Assembly: GCA_041394285.1 (NCBI GenBank)
Contig: JAWKIL010000017.1
Span: forward strand, 1-64,000
DNA length: 64,000 nucleotides
Direction: 5' to 3'
Source of the DNA: CADEDH01 sp041394285
GTDB lineage: Bacteria; Actinomycetota; Acidimicrobiia; Acidimicrobiales; SZUA-35
The position numbers were made by a program, and so were the translations under genes. The notes beneath the pieces are model-generated. The model was given only the letters and a program-made list of their open reading frames with translations. It ran no database searches and was not told where the DNA came from. Of this stretch, positions 60,427-64,000 are shown one piece after another. The number at the start of each line of letters is the position of its first letter. The first letter of the stretch is position 1.

Positions 60427-61155
60427 ATGATCAGCACCCGCACTGAAACGATCACGGCCCCCGACGGCGGAACGTTCTCCGGCCACGTGGCCGTGCCCGC
60501 CTCGGGCCACGGGCCCGGCATGCTCGTGATCCAGGAGATCTTCGGGGTCAACGCCTACATCCGCGACGTGTGCGACCGGCTGGCCGCCGCCGGCTACGTT
60601 GCCCTCGCCCCCGACGTGTTCTGGCGGGTGCGGCCCGGCATCGAGTTCGACTCGTCCGACCAGTCCACGATCGCGCCCGCCATCGAGGTGACCGGCCAGT
60701 GGGACGGCGAGGTCGGCCTGGCCGATCTCGGCTCGGCCCTGACCCACCTGCGGGGCCTGCCCGAGGTGCGGGGCGGCACCGGGGTGATCGGCTTCTGCTT
60801 CGGCGGAACCCAGACGTTCCGGGTGGCCGCCGCCTTCGATCCGGCCTGTGCCGTGGCCTACTACGGCTCGGGCACCGCCGGCCTGCTCGATCAGCTCGAC
60901 TCGATCACCTGTCCCCTGCTGTTCCACTTCGGCGACAACGACCCCTACCTGCCCAACAGCGACGTCGACGCCATCAAGGCCGCCACGGCAGACCGGCATC
61001 ACATCGCCGTGCACGTCCACGCCGGCGGGGGCCACGCCTTCGACAACCACTTCGCCCCCCACTTCACCCAACCGCGGATCGCGGTGCGGGCGTGGACCGA
61101 GACGCTGGCCTTCCTCTTCGCCCACCTCGGCGGCCCCGGCCAGGGCGGGGCCTGA
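60427..61155 (+). CDS. Dienelactone hydrolase family protein
   Basis: A 242-aa alpha/beta hydrolase. GMLVIQEIFGVNAYIRDVCD (~33-52) with the Glu of the DLH family; nucleophile Cys in GVIGFCFGGTQTF (~119-131); Asp in FHFGDNDPYLPN (~170-181); His in HAGGGHAFDN (~198-207). This is the complete Cys-Asp-His triad of dienelactone hydrolase, which opens cyclic lactones such as 4-carboxymethylenebut-2-en-4-olide; many paralogues have other ester substrates. Followed 2 bp after its stop by a methyltransferase ATG, so co-translated. Confidence 0.9.
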   Translation: MISTRTETITAPDGGTFSGHVAVPASGHGPGMLVIQEIFGVNAYIRDVCDRLAAAGYVALAPDVFWRVRPGIEFDSSDQSTIAPAIEVTGQWDGEVGLADLGSALTHLRGLPEVRGGTGVIGFCFGGTQTFRVAAAFDPACAVAYYGSGTAGLLDQLDSITCPLLFHFGDNDPYLPNSDVDAIKAATADRHHIAVHVHAGGGHAFDNHFAPHFTQPRIAVRAWTETLAFLFAHLGGPGQGGA

Positions 61156-61157
61156 TC

Positions 61158-62024
61158 ATGACCGGCGCCGCCCCCGACAGCTCCAGCCCCGGCGACCCCG
61201 GCACCCCCCGGGACACCTACACCCACGGCCACCATCCGGCGGTGCTGGCCGTGCACTCGTGGCGCACGGCCGAGAACTCGGCCGGGTTCCTGCTCCCCCA
61301 CCTGGCGGCCGGCCAGCGCCTGCTCGACGTGGGCTGCGGTCCCGGCACGATCACGCTCGACCTGGCCCGGCGGGTGGCCCCCGGCACCGTCGTCGGCATC
61401 GACAACGCCGCCGATGTCATCGCCACGGCCCACCAGAACGCGGCCGAGGCGGGGGCCCAGGGTGGCGGGGCAACCGGCCAGGTGACGTTCCGGGTGGGCG
61501 ACGTCTACGCCATCGACGAGCCCGACGACAGCTTCGACGTGGTCTACGCCCACCAGGTGCTCCAGCACCTCAGCGACCCCCGGGCCGCCCTGCGGGAGAT
61601 GCGCCGGGTGTGCCGCCCCGGGGGTGTGGTGGCGGTGCGCGACAGCGACTACGCCGGGTTCGTGTGGGCGCCGCTCGATCCCCGGCTCGACCGGTGGATG
61701 TCGCTCTACCACGACCTCGCCCGGGGCAACGGGGCCGAGCCCGACGCCGGCCGCTTCCTGCTCGGCTGGGCCCGCGACGCCGGGTTCACCGATATCACGG
61801 CCGGCGCGTCGGCCTGGTGCTTCGCCACCCCGGCCGACCGGGCGTGGTGGGGCAACAACTGGGCCGACCGGGTGTCGAAGTCGGCCTTCGCCACCCAGGC
61901 CCGGGAGCGGGGTCTGGCCACCCAGGACGAGCTCGACGATCTGGCCGACGCCTTCCGCCAGTGGACGGCCGCCCCCGACGGCTACTTCGCCCTCCTCCAC
62001 GGCGAGCTCATCTGCCGCCCCTGA
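61158..62024 (+). CDS. SAM-dependent class I methyltransferase
   Basis: A 288-aa protein. Motif I LLDVGCGPGTITLDLARRV (~55-73), acidic end of strand 2 VVGIDNAADVIATA (~79-92), motif II/III DDSFDVVYAHQVLQHLSDPR (~120-139) and MRRVCRPGGVVAVRDSDYAG (~146-165). The UbiE/COQ5-like core and the C-terminal ~90-aa cap with Trp residues (WWGNNWADRVSKSAF) suggest a small-molecule O- or C-methyltransferase. Two-gene operon with dienelactone hydrolase. Confidence 0.88.
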   Translation: MTGAAPDSSSPGDPGTPRDTYTHGHHPAVLAVHSWRTAENSAGFLLPHLAAGQRLLDVGCGPGTITLDLARRVAPGTVVGIDNAADVIATAHQNAAEAGAQGGGATGQVTFRVGDVYAIDEPDDSFDVVYAHQVLQHLSDPRAALREMRRVCRPGGVVAVRDSDYAGFVWAPLDPRLDRWMSLYHDLARGNGAEPDAGRFLLGWARDAGFTDITAGASAWCFATPADRAWWGNNWADRVSKSAFATQARERGLATQDELDDLADAFRQWTAAPDGYFALLHGELICRP

Positions 62025-62037
62025 CCCCACCGAATTT

Positions 62038-62074
62038 AGGAGCCTGAGCAGCGCTGAGCGCCGCTCAGGCTCCT
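62038..62074. terminator. Bidirectional terminator-like hairpin between convergent genes
   Basis: AGGAGCCTGAGC pairs perfectly with GCTCAGGCTCCT, 13-nt loop, and pairing extends partly outwards (GAATT / AGAATCC). It lies between the methyltransferase (+) and the DUF1445-like gene (-). Confidence 0.7.
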
Positions 62075-62103
62075 CAGAATCCCGGATCGGCCGGGGTGGG
62101 CCG

Positions 62104-62913
62104 TCAGAGCACGGCCAGCGTCGAGTTGCGGACGTCGGTGACGAGCATGGCCCCCGGGGCGTGGGTGATGCTGAGCGCCGGGCGCATCTCGGCGATCACC
62201 GCCTGGGGCGTCACCCCGCAGGCCCAGAACACGGGCAGCTCGCCGTCCGCCACCGGCACGGCATCGCCGTAGTCGGGCCGGGCGACGTCGGTGATCCCGA
62301 TCGCCTCGGGGAACCCGAGGTGCACCGGGGCCCCGTGCACCGACGGGAACCGGCTGGTGATCTGCACCGCCCGGATGGCGTCGGCCGGCCGCAGCGGCCG
62401 CATCGACACCACCATGGGCCCGGCGAACGGCCCGGACGGCGCGCACGGGATCGACGTGCGGTACATGGGCACGTTCACGCCGCACGAGATGTGGCGGATC
62501 TCGATCCCGTCGTCCACCAGCGCCTCCTCGAACGAGAACGAGCAGCCGAGCACGAACGCCACCAGGTCGTCGCGCCACCAGTTCCGGAGATCGGTGGGCT
62601 CGTCGACCAGCTCGCCGTCCACCCACACCCGGTAGGCGGGCACGTCGGTGCGGATGTCGATGTCGGCCCCCAGCTCGGGCACGGTGGGATCGCCGGGCCG
62701 GGGCGACATGCCGATCAGGGGGCAGGGCTTCGGGTTGAGCTGGCAGAACCGCACGAAGTCGGCGGCCAACTCGGCCGGGAGGACGGCCAGGTTGCCCTGC
62801 ACGAAGCCCGGGGCCAGGCCGTGGGTGAAGCCCGTGTGCCCGCCCCGGCGCACCAACCGCCGCACCTCGTTCCCCGTCGCCCCCCGCTCCCGCAGCCGTT
62901 CCACCGACGTCAT
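62104..62913 (-). CDS. DUF1445/D-glutamate cyclase-like putative hydro-lyase
   Basis: A 269-aa protein from ATG 62913 with an AAGGAGG ribosome-binding site. Family pattern: GFTHGLAPGFVQGNLAVLP (~27-45), FCQLNPKPCPLIGMSPRPGD (~55-74), DIRTDVPAYRVWVDGE (~83-98), FVLGCSFSFEEALVDDGI (~116-133), GPMVVSMRPLRP (~163-174), FWACGVTPQAVI (~229-240) and AITHAPGxM-like SITHAPGAMLVTD. Members include mammalian D-glutamate cyclase (D-Glu to 5-oxo-D-proline) and bacterial hydro-lyases. Next to a 5-oxoprolinase/hydantoinase-like gene, activity on 5-oxoproline or a related ring is attractive. Divergent from the GntR gene. Confidence 0.88.
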   Translation of the reverse strand: MTSVERLRERGATGNEVRRLVRRGGHTGFTHGLAPGFVQGNLAVLPAELAADFVRFCQLNPKPCPLIGMSPRPGDPTVPELGADIDIRTDVPAYRVWVDGELVDEPTDLRNWWRDDLVAFVLGCSFSFEEALVDDGIEIRHISCGVNVPMYRTSIPCAPSGPFAGPMVVSMRPLRPADAIRAVQITSRFPSVHGAPVHLGFPEAIGITDVARPDYGDAVPVADGELPVFWACGVTPQAVIAEMRPALSITHAPGAMLVTDVRNSTLAVL

Positions 62914-62945
62914 CCTCGTCCTCCTTGCCAAGCTGCCGCATACTC

Positions 62946-62953
62946 TGTATACA
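62946..62953. promoter_or_regulatory. TGTATACA palindrome, candidate GntR/FCD operator
   Basis: TGTATACA lies in the 83-bp region between the divergent hydro-lyase and GntR genes and overlaps the TATACA -10 box of the leader ORF. FadR/FCD-subfamily regulators bind short GT-N-AC palindromes of this type, so autoregulation is likely. Confidence 0.5.
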
Positions 62954-62960
62954 TCTGAAT

Positions 62961-62999
62961 ATGGAGATCTACAAGACGTACGCCGACCTGTCGGCATGA
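62961..62999 (+). CDS. 12-codon leader ORF coupled to the GntR regulator gene
   Basis: MEIYKTYADLSA. TATACA lies 7 nt before the ATG (leaderless position), and the TGA stop overlaps the GntR ATG (ATGA). Same length and geometry as the leader ORF at 53724-53762. Confidence 0.5.
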   Translation: MEIYKTYADLSA

Positions 63000-63682
63000 A
63001 GGCCGACGCCGCCGCCCTGGAGATCCGGCGGGCCATCCGCCAGGGGGTGCTCACCCCCGGTGAGGAGCTGAACCAGGAGCAGGTGGCGGCGAAGCTCGGC
63101 ATCAGCCGCATCCCCCTGCGGGAGGCCCTGCAGAGCCTGGCGGCGGTGGGGATCGTCACCTCCTCGCCCGGGCGGGGGTTCACCGTGACCCGCCTCGACG
63201 CCGACGAGGTCGACGAGCTGTACGGCCTGCGCCTGCTGATCGAGCCTCCGCTGGCGGCGCCGGTGGTGGCCGCCATCCGGCCGGCCCAGATCGACCGGCT
63301 GCACGATTTCGACCAGCGCATGCGGGCCGCCGCCAGCCAGGAGGAGTGGGCCCAGCTCAACTACCTGTTCCATCTGGAGCTGTACAAGCCGTCGGGCCAG
63401 ACCCACACCTTGCGCTTCGTCCGCCAGCTGCTCGACCTCGTGACCCCGTACTCCAACATCTACGTGCACGGCATGGGGGGACAGAGCCGGGCCGAGGGCG
63501 AGCACACCGAGATGGTGGCGGCCATCGAGGCCGGCGACGCCGGCGCCCTGGAGCACCAGATCCACCTCCACCTGCGGGGGGCCCGGGAGGCCATCCTGCG
63601 GCACATGAAGATGGGAACCGAAGCCGACCTGGTGAGCCGCCTGGTGGGCCTGCACAACGAACCCGAGCGACACGAGGCCTGA
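62996..63682 (+). CDS. GntR-family transcriptional regulator with FCD domain
   Basis: A 228-aa protein from ATG 62996. Winged helix ~5-70: ALEIRRAIRQGVLTPGEELN and QVAAKLGISRIPLREALQSL. The FCD domain (~85-215) has the metal/ligand residues in FDQRMRAAAS, FHLELYKPSG, EHTEMVAAIEAGD and HLHLRGAREAIL. Such regulators usually sense carboxylic acids and repress adjacent catabolic genes. Flanking genes (DUF1445 hydro-lyase divergent, hydantoinase/oxoprolinase 9 bp downstream) are the probable targets. Translation is likely coupled to the 12-codon leader ORF. Confidence 0.9.
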   Translation: MKADAAALEIRRAIRQGVLTPGEELNQEQVAAKLGISRIPLREALQSLAAVGIVTSSPGRGFTVTRLDADEVDELYGLRLLIEPPLAAPVVAAIRPAQIDRLHDFDQRMRAAASQEEWAQLNYLFHLELYKPSGQTHTLRFVRQLLDLVTPYSNIYVHGMGGQSRAEGEHTEMVAAIEAGDAGALEHQIHLHLRGAREAILRHMKMGTEADLVSRLVGLHNEPERHEA

Positions 63683-63691
63683 GGAGGCGTG

Positions 63692-64000
63692 ATGGCGGAC
63701 ACGACCGTGAACGGAACCGGGCGCTGGGAGTTCTGGATCGACCGGGGCGGCACGTTCACCGACGTGGTGGCCCTCGCCCCCGACGGGTCGATCATGACCC
63801 ACAAGCTCCTGTCGGAGAACCCCCGCCACTATCCCGACGCCGCGGTGCAGGGCATCCGCCACCTCCTGGGCCTCGGCCCCGACGACCCGATCCCGCTGGA
63901 CCGCATCGGGGCGGTGAAGATGGGCACCACGGTGGGCACCAACGCCCTGCTGGAACGGCGGGGCGAGCCGACGGTGCTCGTCACCACCCGGGGCTTCGCC
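63692..64000 (+). CDS. Hydantoinase/5-oxoprolinase N-terminal part (cut by window end)
   Basis: At least 103 codons from ATG 63692, with GAGGAGG just upstream. EFWIDRGGTFTDVVALAPDG is the first phosphate loop of the HyuA/oxoprolinase ATPase domain, followed by THKLLSENPRHYPDAAVQGI and VKMGTTVGTNALLERRGEPT. The FWIDRGGTFTDV form and THKLLSENP are more typical of full-length ATP-dependent 5-oxoprolinase than of the HyuA at 55 kb. In one operon with the GntR gene. It continues beyond the window. Confidence 0.88.
   Translation, partial: MADTTVNGTGRWEFWIDRGGTFTDVVALAPDGSIMTHKLLSENPRHYPDAAVQGIRHLLGLGPDDPIPLDRIGAVKMGTTVGTNALLERRGEPTVLVTTRGFA

Overview
The window is very GC-rich, densely coding DNA from an actinobacterium. 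NucS (the actinobacterial and archaeal non-canonical mismatch endonuclease), mycothiol S-conjugate amidase, an EgtD/EgtB ergothioneine pair, an F420-type luciferase-like oxidoreductase and many CoA-linked catabolic genes point to Actinobacteria. The gene mix and the systematic use of leaderless promoters suggest the class Acidimicrobiia; that placement is an inference. No rRNA, tRNA, IS element, phage or CRISPR array was seen.

Layout. 1-6.5 kb is housekeeping: an S1-domain protein with a histone-H1-like Lys/Ala tail, EttA, a zinc-ribbon-like protein, a CysQ-like phosphatase, a UbiB-type kinase and NucS. 6.5-8.4 kb carries a MaoC hydratase and an SDR, which look like a split (R)-specific multifunctional beta-oxidation enzyme. 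8.6-15.7 kb holds a large membrane-anchored VanW protein, a geranylgeranyl-reductase-like flavoprotein and egtD-egtB. At 16.7-17.7 kb there is a GrdB/PrdB-like selenoprotein that reads through an in-frame TGA. 17.9-21 kb has a MocR regulator, a DsbA-fold protein and an arylamine N-acetyltransferase. 21-32.6 kb is a catabolic block: D-acylase, enoyl-CoA hydratase, SDR, amidohydrolase, a PhyH protein with a Nudix-like tail, a 2-hydroxyacid dehydrogenase, two CaiB-type CoA-transferases and a HAD phosphatase. 32.6-39.6 kb has an operon of secreted and lipoproteins, a MOSC protein, a Gfo/Idh/MocA oxidoreductase, a PAP2 phosphatase, a 59-aa GvpA-like protein and another enoyl-CoA hydratase. 39.7-49.2 kb has a HerA-type ATPase, a Tat-exported cyclase, an LLM oxidoreductase, a broken thiolase, a thermonuclease-like lipoprotein, a YdjC-like deacetylase, an SCP2 protein and Mca. 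49.4-52.4 kb is a stretch of frameshifted genes (NfeD, SPFH/stomatin, PhoU-TrkA_C). 52.6-64 kb has TfoX-N, a PEBP-like lipoprotein, a Nudix hydrolase, frameshifted hydantoinase A and B genes, a sarcosine-oxidase-like flavoenzyme, dienelactone hydrolase, a methyltransferase, a DUF1445-like hydro-lyase, a GntR/FCD regulator and the start of a second hydantoinase/oxoprolinase.

Functional themes. Low-molecular-weight thiol chemistry (ergothioneine, mycothiol), acyl-CoA and amide/hydantoin catabolism, and cell-envelope proteins. The most notable signals are: (1) the Sec-containing reductase-like protein with a UPVC redox motif; (2) more than fifteen start codons lying 6-9 nt after a TANNNT-like -10 box, i.e. 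leaderless mRNAs; (3) two 12-codon leader ORFs whose stops overlap the starts of a Nudix gene and a GntR gene; (4) several families of intergenic palindromes at gene ends; (5) three local clusters of frameshifts that suggest either gene decay or consensus errors.
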